Assembly (NCBI RefSeq): GCF_000220395.1
Contig: NW_004086797.1
Location: forward strand, 1-60,588
From: Ichthyophthirius multifiliis
Taxonomy: Eukaryota > Ciliophora > Oligohymenophorea > Hymenostomatida
Direction: 5' to 3'
DNA: 60,588 bases
The notes beneath the pieces are model-generated. The model was not told the DNA's origin. It searched no databases and saw nothing but the letters and a program-made list of their open reading frames with translations. Below, piece after piece: positions 26,801 through 39,086 of the stretch (within the stretch, counting starts at the first letter, position 1; each line of letters starts with the position of its first letter). The position numbers and the translations under genes are program-made.

Positions 26801-28576
26801 TTTATGCTATGGAATGGCTTGTTATTGGGTAAAACCGCATATTTACTCATATTAAAAAAGCGAAAAAAGAGATTTATTGGAATAGAATGTTATTAAAATT
26901 ATTGATTTTTTATTAATTTCTAAAGAAAGTGAATGCAGAACGGGTGGCTTGAATATTTTAGGCTCTTTATGTGGACTTGGGTATAATTTTTAGCGAGAAT
27001 TTCCCATTTAGAATTTGTTTAAATTCTGGAGGGTTAATGAAAATTTAATACCTCAAAATATCTGGAAAAATGTCTTTGAAATTTAATTCGATTGGGATTC
27101 TACTAATTAAGCTGCAGCATTGGCTATTATATAACTTTGTGTACCAAAAGAGTATGTTTTGAGCCTTTTAAGAGGAAAGAAAGGCATTTTTTTTTGGGTA
27201 GAACGGTTATAATAGGGAGATATTATAGAATATATTTCGATGTTTAGGAACGAATATAGACCACCTAATACATTATGGATTGAAAAAGCGGATTTTAATG
27301 TGGAGGATATTAGTAAAGTACTAGAAGAGGAGTATATGGGATTTCAATAGGATTAGATTGAGGAAAATATAAACTGACTTGATGAAATTGAACTTTAATA
27401 AAATAATAATAATTAAAATGTTAATAATATTGAAGGAAATTAGGAAAGAAAAATATCACCTGTGGTTGTTAAGTAATAATAAAAGATAGTTATGAAAAAA
27501 TCACCAAAAATTATAAAAAAATAGAACTTTTTGTAACAACAGATTAATGTTATGGAAAATGAATGTGTTTAAAATAAAAATATTTAAGAAGAATAAATTT
27601 AAAAAGATAATGATTTTTAGGAAGATAAAATGAATTAATTATGTTAAATATAATAACAAGTTGAAATAAATAAATTTTAAAATGAATAATTTGAAAATAT
27701 ATCTTATTATGATAATTGTAATAATATTAATAATATAAAAAAATAATAAATAGAAGATAAAAGTATATAGAAGAATTAAAAATAAGAAAATATAATTAAA
27801 ATTAAAAAAAATAATTAATAAATTGAGAAAAAAGAAGAAATAGTAAATAATTATTTCTATTTACATGATGAATAATAATAATTATCTCCTAAATTAAATA
27901 AAATTTTCAAAAAAAATTAAAAAAAACTGAAAAAACACCTATAGATAGAAATAAGAAAGTTTCTTAATAAAAACAAAGGGATGTTTTAAAAAACTAATAC
28001 GATGTAAATATTAAAAGTGCAAATAATATGGAAATTAAATTAAGAAATTCTATAGGAAAAATTCTAAATAAAAATAATTCTACTAATAATATTTTCACAT
28101 CTTCCTCTAATTAATAATGTAAGGAAAAATTATTGAAAAAGATAATCGCAAAAAAAGGTTTAAATGCAAATGAATTGAAATCACTTGTAAAATTATAAAA
28201 TAACTTCACTTAAGGGAATATCACAGAAAGAAATTTTGATTATTTTAAAATTTGTTAGCAATAAAGGTCAAAATCTATATAAAATGCATTGAAAAGTAAA
28301 AAATCTTTGCCAAATAATACTCTAGAGAATGAAAATTTAATTAAAAAATAAACTAATGTTATTTTTGGTCAAAAGACTAATAAAAAGAATAAATAAAATT
28401 ATACAGTATGTTCTTAATAATAAAGTAGGCAAAAGAAAGTTCCTTTAAAATAAAAAAATTAATAATAAAATATTGGGTAATAAAAATATTTTATGTAAAA
28501 TAATTATTCTTCAGTTAATAAAATTTTAATGAATAATAATTTAAAATTACTTGAAGAATTAAATAATACATTATGA
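23814..28576 (+). CDS. very large HEAT/ARM-like helical repeat protein with Q/N-rich tail
   Basis: Exons 23814-24366, 24416-24553, 24607-25131 and 25212-28576 give about 1,526 codons. From residue 150 to about 1,170 the sequence is hydrophobic-patterned paired helices such as MASIKGLGYLIDNLGCSL, RLRALQLVKNLLQSYLKAL and WSNIRSLCYGMACYWV, suggesting an alpha-solenoid scaffold; the last 400 residues are polar, Q/N/K-rich and basic. I could not assign the family. Three oddities: a one-base shift at the A5 run 24313-24317; an in-frame TGA at 27375-27377 (between EENIN and LDEIELQQ) with the same frame plainly coding on both sides; and another shift in the A runs at 27909-27935. If the TGA is a true stop, the solenoid ends there and the basic tail is untranslated or a separate gene; I favour a single gene. 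Confidence 0.65.
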
Positions 28577-28772
28577 AAAAATATTAAACAAACACTTTAT
28601 ATATAAATATTTTATAATTTTATAAAAATTAAAATCTAATAATATAATATAAATTAATATATATTTTATTTTTTATAAAGAGAAATTAATTTTATATTAT
28701 TTTATTTTTTTGATATGAATAATTAATAAAAAGTATATATGAAACATGTATAAAAAAAAAATATATATATAT

Positions 28773-30174
28773 TCATTATTATTTAAAATCTACTCTTAAT
28801 CTAATTAATTATTTAATATCTTCCATAGTAAAATCGCCACTACTAAGTGTAAAAAATTCTTACATTTCTTAATTATTTTCAAGTTTAAGTATTTCACAAA
28901 TCAATTAAAGTCTATTAAAGCAAGGTTTTATGTTTGCAAGGGTAACATTTTATAAAAATATAGAAATACCTATTTTTTTTATAATATATATATATAAAAT
29001 AAAATTTTATACTTCTTATTTCCTTATCTAATAAAAAAGCGCCCATAAGATGATATTTTTTATTCGAAACGATAATTATTTCAAGCGATTTAGCTATATT
29101 AGTTGATAAATGTATTATAAAATGTTCATAATTATCCTTAGTGAGTTAATTCTTCCATTAATTTAGATATAAACTGAACTTAATTTTGAATTCTTGCGAA
29201 TAAAAATAGTTTTTTTCATATTCTTACTATTAATTTTCATTCATTGTAAAATTTATGTTTTTGAGTTCTTCAATTAATTATTTTGTGGTCAATTTTAAAA
29301 ACTCAACTAAAATTTTAATTTTTCTTCTAATAAATTATTATATCTTTATTCATTATTAGTAATAAAATCTTCTATAGAGAAAAATACCATATCATTATAA
29401 TTTTGATTATTATTTTCTTAAGATATATATAATTCTTTATAAGATTAAATTAGATTGTTTTTAAGTTTAACTAAATATTCCTTCAAAATCTCTATATTGT
29501 TAAAAAGAATTATTATAAGGGTATTATGTACAGTGTTTCTAGCCTAAAAACAGATTGCATTTTAGTTAAAATATTCTCTCTTGACGAATTTTTATATTAA
29601 TTTATTTATTATATAGTATAAATCTTCATGTATAATTGTATTATTTATATAATTTAAAATAGCACATGCTGTACTTTTATTTAATGTTTCCAAGGCCCTA
29701 GATGCCCCATTTTTTAGAACGAAAAAAATCTCATCTAGAAATTCGTGTAGTTTAGAAATATTAACCAAAGGTTCTTCATACTCAACAAAAGGAAGGAAAA
29801 AAGACTTATCAAATTGCCAAAAACGGTTAAAAGAAGGAGATTCTTCTATAATAGAATTTATTTAATTACTTAAATGGACTTACTGATATTAAATAAATAA
29901 ACCCATTACTTCAAGCATTTTTTTATTTGATTGAAGTTGTTCAATATTTTAACGAACTTAGGATATCTTTTCTTATTTATGTTCTGGTTTTAAAGGCTCT
30001 GTATTTATTAGTTCACTTATAGAATCAAATAAATGTTAGTTAAAGTTCTCATTTTGGTTTGATATATTGGTTATTTCATCACAATAATAATCTATTCTGT
30101 TCATATCCTTTATTTTTATATTTTTTTTTGTTAATATAAATATAAAAAAATTTTAAAAAGTTTTTATTTAAAAT

Positions 30175-30229
<55 letters not shown>

Positions 30230-31186
30230 TTTCAAAAAATAAATAAAATATACTTATTTAGATAATTTAGTATTTCTTTAAATATTAATTTTTTCTATAT
30301 CATAATATTAATTTAATTTTTTAATTAATGATTAGATAGTTGAATCAGCAATATCATTAACTAATTTACTAAGAATTGTAAAAATCCCTTCAATCTTATA
30401 AAAAGAATAAATATTAGACTTATAGATTGCAAAAGCATTAGCCAATTTTTCTAAAATAAGTACATAAAATTAAGAAAAAGGAAAGGAATAATCTTTAAAT
30501 TCGATATTACTTTTATAATTTTAAGGAATTTAGATATTCATTTCATTTTCTAATTTTTTTAATTAATCTTTTAAATCTTAAGAATATACAGAAATAACTC
30601 TATCCAATGTATTCTCAGCAAAGCCTAAATATTCGAACATTTCTGTACATAACTATATTTTTTTGGAGTCATTTTAAATAAGGGCTTCTTCGAATTCATT
30701 TTTAGCAAAAAGATTTAATTATGAAAAAATTTCATTTTTTTTCTAAAAATCTTATTTATTAAAATCCTGAATTAAAAAATTTTCAAAAGATTTATAATTT
30801 TTTAAATGCTTATTTATTTATTAAATATTTTTTTATTATATACATTATTCCAAAAGAGGTAAAATCCTATTTAGTTCTTGGAAAGAAGACATTGTATTGA
30901 TTATTTTTTCTATATTTATTTTACGATATTTTAATATGTCGAAATTCACAAGAGCACTTTGAGAGATTTAGGAAATTTCCAAAACTTGATTTTCAATTAT
31001 TTTAGAGTGCTATTGTAATTCTTAGAAGGCTATTTGTGATTCTTTTAATCCTAAAGTCATTTCTTGCGTGTTTTTTTCATTTTCGGATTAAGAGGGAAGG
31101 TCTTTTAAATTTTTTTCGATTTGTTTTTTTTTCTTAGTGGTTATTTATAATTCTTCTTCAATATGCTTTTATAATTCTTCTAACAT
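28773..31186 (-). CDS. COG4: conserved oligomeric Golgi complex subunit 4 (COG4-like)
   Basis: Three exons (30254-31186, 29013-30107, 28773-28969) give 741 residues; human COG4 has 785. COG4 is part of the lobe A tether that organises retrograde vesicle docking at the Golgi and contacts SNAREs. Supporting features are the coiled N terminus (MLEELQKHIEEELQITTKKK), the central MNRIDYYCDEITNISNQNEN block after the first intron, FDKSFFLPF, GASRALETLNKSTACAILNY and the C-terminal LLDKEIRSISIFLQNVT followed by MEDIKQLIRLRVDF, which matches the family's terminal VRQVLALRIDF region. The first intron (146 nt) is long and contains a (TA)n run. One base appears missing at the A4/T4 run near 29309-29316. 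A SEC20-type SNARE gene lies 4 kb upstream. Confidence 0.78.
30179..30219. repeat. (TA)n microsatellite in an intron
   Basis: A pure TA run of about 40 bp lies within the 146-nt first intron of the COG4-like gene. Confidence 0.9.
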
Positions 31187-31285
31187 TTTTTTTTTTTTGG
31201 ATATTTTTTATTTAAAAAAAATAAATTTTTTATTAATAATTAATTTATATTGTAATATATATATATATAATTTTATTTTTATTTT

Positions 31286-34200
31286 TCATTAATCTTTATC
31301 AGTGTATGCTATTCCGAATTTAACTTTCAAAGAAGAAATCTAAGTATTAGTTAAAGGAGCATCAAACAAAGAAATATCGTAATCTTATATATTGATTTAT
31401 TGACCAACAAATAAAGGAAAGGCATACCAGAAAGATAACTTTTTTTATTATTAAAAAGTTAATAGGAAATAAAATTTTGATAATTTTTCTTCTTCAAACC
31501 CATATTATTATTTTAAGTTTTCCAAATTTACATTTATTTAGATTTCTTCGAAAATATCTATTTGATTTTTTCTTAAATTTCTACTATATTCAATTCCTTG
31601 GTATTAAATTTTAACAAAATTATCATCTAAGTGAACTTATTTTCCATACAAAAGTACTAATTTATATGAAATAGGAAGAAAAAAGTCATAATTAAATATA
31701 GAATCGATAAAAACAGACACATATTTTTAACTTTCTTGTTTAAAAGCACTTATACTATTCAAAATTTAGCTTTCACTTTCTTAATTTTATATATTTTTTT
31801 CATCATTTTCAATATTTTTTTATATTTTTTAATATTTTATTTCAAAGCATAATTTAAAAAGTGATAAAGATGCTTTTTTAAAGTTATAAGGAAATTTCTA
31901 TACTGGTAATTAAAATAAATTTTGATGAAAAGTGCCTATTTTTACGTTTTATTCTTCATTAAAAATCTTATGTACTACCCATCCTATTATAGTATCTTTT
32001 TCACTGAAAAAAAGTATCTTAACAAATTAATTTTATTCATTTTTTTTTACTAAAAATACATTAAAGTTTACTATCTAATTAAAATTAGCTTATTTTTTAT
32101 TTAAAATAGTCCTTTCTTCTTATTTAAAAGTACAATTAAGTCCATTTTGGTCTAAAATAGGTTAATTTTCTACCTCAAGAAAAATTTAAAATGTTAAATT
32201 TTCTATTTTAGATAGTATATTATCTATTTTTAATATATTTATGATATAATATTAATCTTCTTCTATGTTTTTGGAATCGTCTTTTTCATATTTAAATTCG
32301 AAAATAAGATCACTACATGCATATACACGTGTTCCTGTATTTTATAAAATTTGAATTTTTTCGATAAATTTTCCTTCTTTGAATATTTGAAAATCTTAAA
32401 ACAATTCTGACTCAATTTCACCTAAAATTTGATTAGTTTTTTAATTTGTAAAAATAATATTAATTTTAGGATTTTCATAGTTTTATTTGATATATTTTTG
32501 AGAAATTTATGTGTATATATTTTTATTAAAAATATGTTTTTTGTCATCTATTTTAAATAAATTTTCATAGAAAACTTACTTTTCCTCGTTTTTATCTTTT
32601 ATTATTATTTTTGTAGAAATTTCGTTTTAATTTTGTAATATATTGTCTCTATCTATGATTTCTAAAATAGAAATATTTAAAAAAAGATCCTCGATTTCTT
32701 ATTAAAAATCGTATATTTTTGTCGTAGTTTCTTCATTATTCTTTTGAGAATAAATTTCTTCATCTTTATTTGCATTAAATATTTCATCTTTTTTTTCTTC
32801 ATTTTTTTCATTTAAACTCTTTTTTATTTTTATAAATAAATATTTATTTTAAATACATAAGTTATTTTTATATCAGAGTTTTCTAGATTAGAATAATCGA
32901 TAGGAGGATAATATGGAGGTGGAGAATATAAAAAAAAATTAAATAGTGAATAATTTATATCGAATTTGTTTTCTTTTTGAATTATTAAAGGTTAATAATG
33001 CCATCCTATAATTTAATCTTCATTTTCGGAAGGGTTAGGAGGTTTCGTTATTTAAAAATAAAGAATAAATTTATTATAATTATATTTATTTAATAATAAA
33101 AGAATATTTTTTATATCAATTAAAAATATTTATTCAAACAAGTTTTTTTTTCTTCTGAAATAAATATTTTTTGTTAAATTTCACATTTTTTATTAAATAC
33201 ATCTTCTATAATATTAGCTCCTATATAAATACCTCCTATAATATTAAATTCTGTGCTTTTTTCACTAATTTCATAAATTTTTAATATTATCCTATTTTTT
33301 TATTATTTTTTGTTTAATCTTTTTATATTACTTAGTAATTCTATCTTATCTTTTTAAGTCTCTAATTTTCTCATCAATAGTCATATCCCAGAAATTTTTT
33401 CCAGTTCCCTTATAAATACTTTTCTTTTAATTATTTTTATCCAAAACAGCATTATTATTATCCAAAAGCTAATCCACATAAAACTTATTTAACTCTTTTG
33501 TAACCCTTTGAATCATAGTATCTATATCAACTTTATTATAATCATAATTATAACCTAAAATACCTTCTTCAGCTTTTTTTTAATCATTATCTGTATTTCC
33601 TTCATGTTTCGAATGTTATTCTTTTTATATTTTTCTCATATTTACTAATTCCTAAAGCTTTTATTATTCTTTTAAATGAAGTTAAGGAACTATATAATGT
33701 TCAGCATATGGATCTATGCAATAATAAGGTGGGAAATGCTCAGGTAAAAACATTTTAAAATAAAGAAAGCCATTAGTTAAATAAGGTAAACCAATCTTAT
33801 TTAAAATCTAGGGTTCATAAGATTTATCATATAAAGGTATTTTAAAAGCTCCTCCTAAAAAAACACCCATTTAATCGAAAATTTCATGTAAAGACCATCC
33901 GAATAATACATATTATTAAGGGAAAACCTGTATTTATTTTTATTAATTTTTTATCTAAAATATATAAAGTTACTTCTCTTTGTGCCACATATAATTCTAA
34001 ATAAAATAGTTAATCGTTTTCTGCTTTTATTCCTTTAATTAATTCTTAACATCCAAAAAAGCAAGTATTATTAGGACTTATATTTAAAAAAAATATATAA
34101 AAAGAATAAAATTTTCATAAAAATATACATTTTACTTAGAAATTGGATTTTCTTCAGTAAAAAACTCTCTTGTACTCCTATAAGTGATATATTTTTATTA

Positions 34201-35334
34201 ACTTTTTTTGCAAAATCCATATTTTATATAAATTTTTTCATATAAAAATGGTATCCAATTAACAAACTCGAATGTCAAATAAAACCCATTCTAAGGCAAA
34301 TAAGAATCCGAAACTACCAATTTATTTCGAACTTCAAATTTTGCTTTATATTTTTCTATTTATTCTTTTTTTGTCAAATAAAGTTCCCTTGCTTCCTATT
34401 TCAAAATTTAATTTACATTACTTGTAAACGGAATCTATCCATATCTAGCTAATTCCAAATTTTTACTGTCTAAATTTTTATTTGAAATGGTTTCTATAAT
34501 TTCCTATACATATTTGAGTTTCTATTCAAGAGTTTTGTATTATTATGAAAATCTATCCATGTACCTTAAACTGAGTAGTATATCGGCCTCCTCGGCTTTA
34601 AAAAACTCGAATACATGATCGTCAGTTTTTAGACCTCTTGGAGCATTTTAGATTAGTTTTTCGGTATATGGACCTACTTTTGGGATTTCTAAAGGAAATA
34701 AGTTTTTTTGTTGATTTTCTATATTATTATGAATATTATTTATTTTTTAATAATGAGAATAGTTATAAACATGGGGAAATGCGTAGTTATATTAGGACAT
34801 TATTTTGTTTAAAACTAAGGATTAACTTAACTCAGAGTTTAATTTTTTTGTGAATTCGCCTAATTCTTGGAATTTAATTTAATTTCCGGGAATGTATTAT
34901 TGGAAAATAGTATTTTCTTCATTTTTTAAGTCCACAATTGATATCTTCTAATCTTTTTCAGGGTTATATTTCTGTTATGGTTTCTAGTTGATGTTTTTTA
35001 AGGATTCTAACAAAATTTAACGCTCATCTTTAAATTAATTGAATGTTCTGTATATGGAATCTATTTGATTATCTTCTATATTGTCTCGGTTTTCATAATA
35101 TTATTTTATTTTTTATAAATTTTATTTGAAATTTTCTTCCTTTTAGTGCATTTGTAGGCGTTGATTATATAATTATTTTAAAATATTTGATTTTTCTTCG
35201 TTTTCCTAATGTAGTTTAATTGATTTTTCTAATAAACTTATGTCATCCTTAAAATAGGAGCCTAATTGATCATTTTATACAATTTAATGATATAACTATT
35301 TTAATTCTGATAGATTTTATTAATAATTAGACAT
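31286..35334 (-). CDS. coiled-coil protein with at least three C2-like domains
   Basis: Exons 34136-35334, 33974-34076, 32857-33927 and 31286-32818 give 1,301 residues. Residues 1-300 are coiled coil. Three related beta-rich modules follow, each with a Gly/Phe-Trp segment and a later proline-containing strand: GWSLHEIFDQMG to YEPQILNK; IIGWHYQPLI to LYSPPPYYPP; and IIGWVVHKIFN to LFQLPVQKFP. A fourth, FWYAFPLFVGQQINI to LFDAPL, ends the protein. These look like divergent C2 domains as found in cilium and centriole scaffolds; CCDC17 is a weak candidate relative. The model needs two single-base corrections, in the T7 run 33295-33301 and the T9 run 33143-33151 (plus-strand coordinates). Without them the gene would break into a 652-residue and a later piece. 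Confidence 0.62.
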
Positions 35335-35432
35335 TATTTTTTTATTTTTTTAAACAAACAAACAAAATATAATTTAATTAAGTATATATCTATATTGTAT
35401 TTTCAAAACATATATATATTTTTAAATTTTTG

Positions 35433-36088
35433 TCATAAATCTGAAATTCTATCCGAGTTTTTCCATGTATAAAAATCTCTGAAAAATAACCTTCTAGTGA
35501 TGACAAAGGTAACAGCAAACAAAAAATATGCAAAACTTAAATAAATCATAAGTACATTTTTTCTATTTCTTTATTTTTTTATATTTTAAAAAATTATTAT
35601 AAAAATATTATAAAACCTTGATTCTATTTCTTTTAAGAAGAATTTAGACTTTTAAAGACTTGATGATCCATCTAATTATTAATTTATATTAAATTTTAAT
35701 ATATTACTCTATACCTTAATAAATATTATCTATTATTTAGAACTTCTCAGAAGTTCCTTTTACTAATTCATTAATATTTGCTAATTTATTCATTTCTTGT
35801 TCCATTAATTATGTTGTTTCTTTTAAATGTGAGTTTAGTTTCTTTAATGCATTTATTTGAAAATTGGGTTATTTTGAATTATCTTCGAAATTTTTATTCT
35901 ATTAAAATTTTTTTTAATCTTATCTTCAAAATTTTTCTATTTAATTTTTTTACATATGAAATTAATTTTGCTTCTTTAAAAAGATTATCTTTTTCATCTT
36001 TTTCACCTTTATTTTAATTTTACTTAGTTATATTTAATAAAAATTTAATTTACTTTAAGATTATAACTTCATTATATATTACTTATAT
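35433..36088 (-). CDS. SEC20: SEC20/BNIP1-type Qb-SNARE
   Basis: Four exons are clear on the minus strand: up to 35954, then 35715-35898, 35617-35671 and 35433-35562, with introns of 43-55 nt in matching phases. The protein has a helical region ALKKLNSHLKETTQLMEQEM, a short SNARE-like linker DGSSSLQKSKFFLKEIESR, one membrane anchor IYLSFAYFLFAVTFVITRRL and a brief lumenal tail. This order is the Sec20 domain, which in yeast and animals works in Golgi-to-ER retrograde fusion. The 5' end is uncertain: the frame stays open upstream of 35954 but no in-frame ATG was found, and the ATG at 36072 is in another frame, so a first exon or a base miscount is missing. The end coordinate is approximate. 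Confidence 0.68.
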
Positions 36089-37942
36089 AATTTTATATTT
36101 TAGAAATTTTAAAAATTGAAAACAAAAATTAAAAAAATTGCAAAAAAAAAAAATTAAAATTAATCAAATTTTTAATCAATAAACACTGTAATTATAATTC
36201 AAATAATTAACAAAAAAGCTTAAAAATTTAGATTTTATTATTACGAATAAGCTAATTTATTTTATAATATATAAAAACAGTATAAGATTTGAATTAATTA
36301 TAAAAATAATTTATATGAAAACCAATTGAGTATATAATATAAAATAAAAATATCAGGCTCCAAATAAACAAAAAAAATTATCTAAAAAGTATAAGATTCC
36401 TAAAATTGATAAATAGCAAGTAACTCTAATTATAGTTAATTTAATAATATTAATATTTTTCCTTATTTTTATGGTATAGGAGTCCATTTATTTTTGATTT
36501 TTTCATTTAATTTATTAATAGTTTAATTTAACAATCGAATTATATAAAAATGAGAAGTATTTATTTTTTTAAATAAAGTTAATTACTATAAATTATATTA
36601 AATTTTTATTTTTTTTCAAATTAGAAAATTCAATTGTTTTGTTAATGCTTTAATTTATAACAGGCATTATATATCATTTATTTATTTTATTATGATATGT
36701 GTTATGGATATTTTGAATTAATTATTTGAATAGAAATAATACATTTATCCATTCTAAAATCTAATATTAATAAAAAATATATTTATTCATATTATTGTAT
36801 TTTGACAGTAAAAAAAAACAATTAAAATTCTTATAATTTAATATAAATAGTATAAAAAACACAGAATTTACTTATAATTATTTTAATATTAACTATTTAA
36901 TTAATTATAAGTTAAGATAAAATATAATATAATAAATTAAGAAAGTAATAAAAATTATATTTGAAAATATTTATTTATAAATAAAAATCAAAGTTAATAG
37001 TTAATAACTTCAATATTAAACTAAATATGCAGAATTATATGAAAAGAATAATTTAATTTATACATAAATTATATAAGTAATAATAATAAGGATAATATAT
37101 TTATTTTAAATTGTATATTACATTGAAAAATAATACTTATAGTATAATATAAATAAAAGTAAAGAGTATATTATATTAAATCGAAAAGTCAAGACAGTTC
37201 AAAATATTAATAATTTTTAGAATATAAAAGGCAAAAAAATAAAATAAAAGTAATTTAGTTTAATTAATAAATATAAAATTATTACTTTTATAAAATAAAA
37301 TTATATATATATTAATAGCATAGATTAAATTTCATATATATAAAGAAGTAAAATATTAGAATCTTCATCTTGATAAAATAATTGCAATTGAAATCGATAT
37401 ATTAAATTTATTTGTGTATTACTACTATACCAAATGATAATTTTGATTAAGTTTTTAAAAGATTTAATTAAAACTAGAAAAATGTAATTTTTAATTATAG
37501 ATTACATAAAAGTTTATAAATAAAAAATTTAAATAATTAAATAAAGCCGTCAAATTAATAAATAAAAACTAAAAGATATATATAATTTATTTAGGTTTAA
37601 TATAATAAAGGAAATTTAAATAATTTTAATAAATATATAATTGAATAAATAAATTTATTTGAAAAAGTTTAACAAAAATATTTTTCAAATAAAATTTATT
37701 TATTTTTTATTTAAAAAAAAAAATGAAAATAATTTATTATATTTATAAACAAAATAATTATTTTGATAGAATAGTTTAGTTTAGTTTAAATATTAAAAAA
37801 TATACGGTTAATTTTCTATTTTTAAAAACTTTTGATTAAATATTTTATATATGCTATTATTAATAAGTTATTATAATAATCAATATTTTGTAAATAAGAT
37901 AAATTAATATTTTTATAAATAAAAAAATATAATAATATTAAT
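36089..37942. other. long AT-rich intergenic region
   Basis: Nearly 1.9 kb with no convincing exon on either strand. Short TA and A/T tracts predominate. It separates the SEC20-type gene from the carbonic anhydrase gene and should include the SEC20 promoter and possibly its missing first exon. Confidence 0.6.
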
Positions 37943-38641
37943 TCATTTTAAAAAATCTAGATATTTTTAATGTTTTGTGGTTAAATCTTTTAAATTAGAG
38001 CAAGTAATTGCCAAATCCCTTAATCTTCCATCATTAACTCCGTAAATCCATCCATGAATATTAACAACTTATCCTCTATCCCAAGCTCCTTATATTATAG
38101 TACTATTTCCTAAGTTATAGACTTATTCAATAACATTAATTTCACACATAATATTAACAATTTTATCTTATGGATGTTTTTAAAGATAAACTTAATGTTT
38201 TAAATAGAGGTCTCTAATATGTAAAAGCCAATTATTAATTAAGCCTAATTTCGGATTTGCTATAGAAGCTGCAACACCTCCACATTCATAATGTCCACAA
38301 ACAATAATATCTTTAATATTTAGCACATCAACAGCATATTAAATTACACTAAGGCAATTTAAATCTGTGTGAATTACTTAATTAGCTACATTCCTGTGAA
38401 CAAAAAGTTCTCCAGGGATCATTCCGGTAAGCCTTTCGGCTGCTACACGACTATCTGAACAACCTATCCATAAAAATTTTGGGCTTTAGGTTTTAGCTAG
38501 TTTTTCGAAAAATAAAGGATCCTCATTTTTTATCTTTTCTGACCATTAGATATTGTTTTTTAGAAGGCTTTACATATCATTTTTTCTTAAGTGTTAGAAG
38601 TTATTTTTTAATAAACTATTTTCCTTTAAGAGAATTTTCAT
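37943..38641 (-). CDS. beta-class carbonic anhydrase
   Basis: Single-exon gene of 232 residues. It catalyses reversible hydration of CO2 to bicarbonate with a zinc held by Cys61, Asp63 or water, His117 and Cys120. Seen: [17 protein letters not shown] with the Cys and the Asp63-Arg65 dyad, [33 protein letters not shown] and [14 protein letters not shown]. All catalytic and metal-binding residues are intact and the length is typical. There is no obvious signal peptide; the first 20 residues are helical and basic, which could suit a mitochondrial or cytosolic protein. Isolated between two long AT-rich spacers. Confidence 0.95.
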
Positions 38642-39086
38642 ATATTAATTGTGCGAAAATAGCGTTTTTTTATTTATTTTTTTGTATTCTTTTTTTAAAA
38701 AACTCTATTAAAAAAAAAAGGTGAGAAAAATTAATAATAGTTTTTTTTATTTTTTGATATAGATTTTTTTAAAGAAAAATAAAATAAATAATTTGTTCAA
38801 ATAATATATGTTTTTTTTAATTTATACAGTATAATTTTTTATAAAAGTAAAATAGGAAAATATATTAATATTTTCCTACTTCGAAAATTCTATATCTTTA
38901 AATAATTTGTAAAAGAATAAATTCTCATTTTAAAATCAATAAATATATTATTTATTAATAAAGTTAAAAATTAAAATGAAAAAAAATATGTTACTTAAAT
39001 TTTACTTTTTCATAATTATTTATATAAAATTCTTATATTAATAATTCATTATTTTTTGTAAAATTTTAAATGTGTTCTTATCTCAT
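38642..39086. other. intergenic, nothing seen
   Basis: AT-rich spacer upstream of the carbonic anhydrase start with no coding signal. The carbonic anhydrase promoter should lie here. Confidence 0.55.

Noticed and set aside
23814-28576. Assignment of the HEAT-like protein to rotatin or another named centriolar solenoid
   Set aside because: Only the general helical-repeat pattern is shared; no specific block could be matched.
31380-31520. Resemblance of KLSKFYFLLTFQQQKKLSFW and YAFPLF to the N-terminal region of ATG7
   Set aside because: The match is short, lies at the C terminus instead of the N terminus, and no E1-type nucleotide-binding or cysteine region follows. The segment fits the repeated C2-like modules of its own protein.
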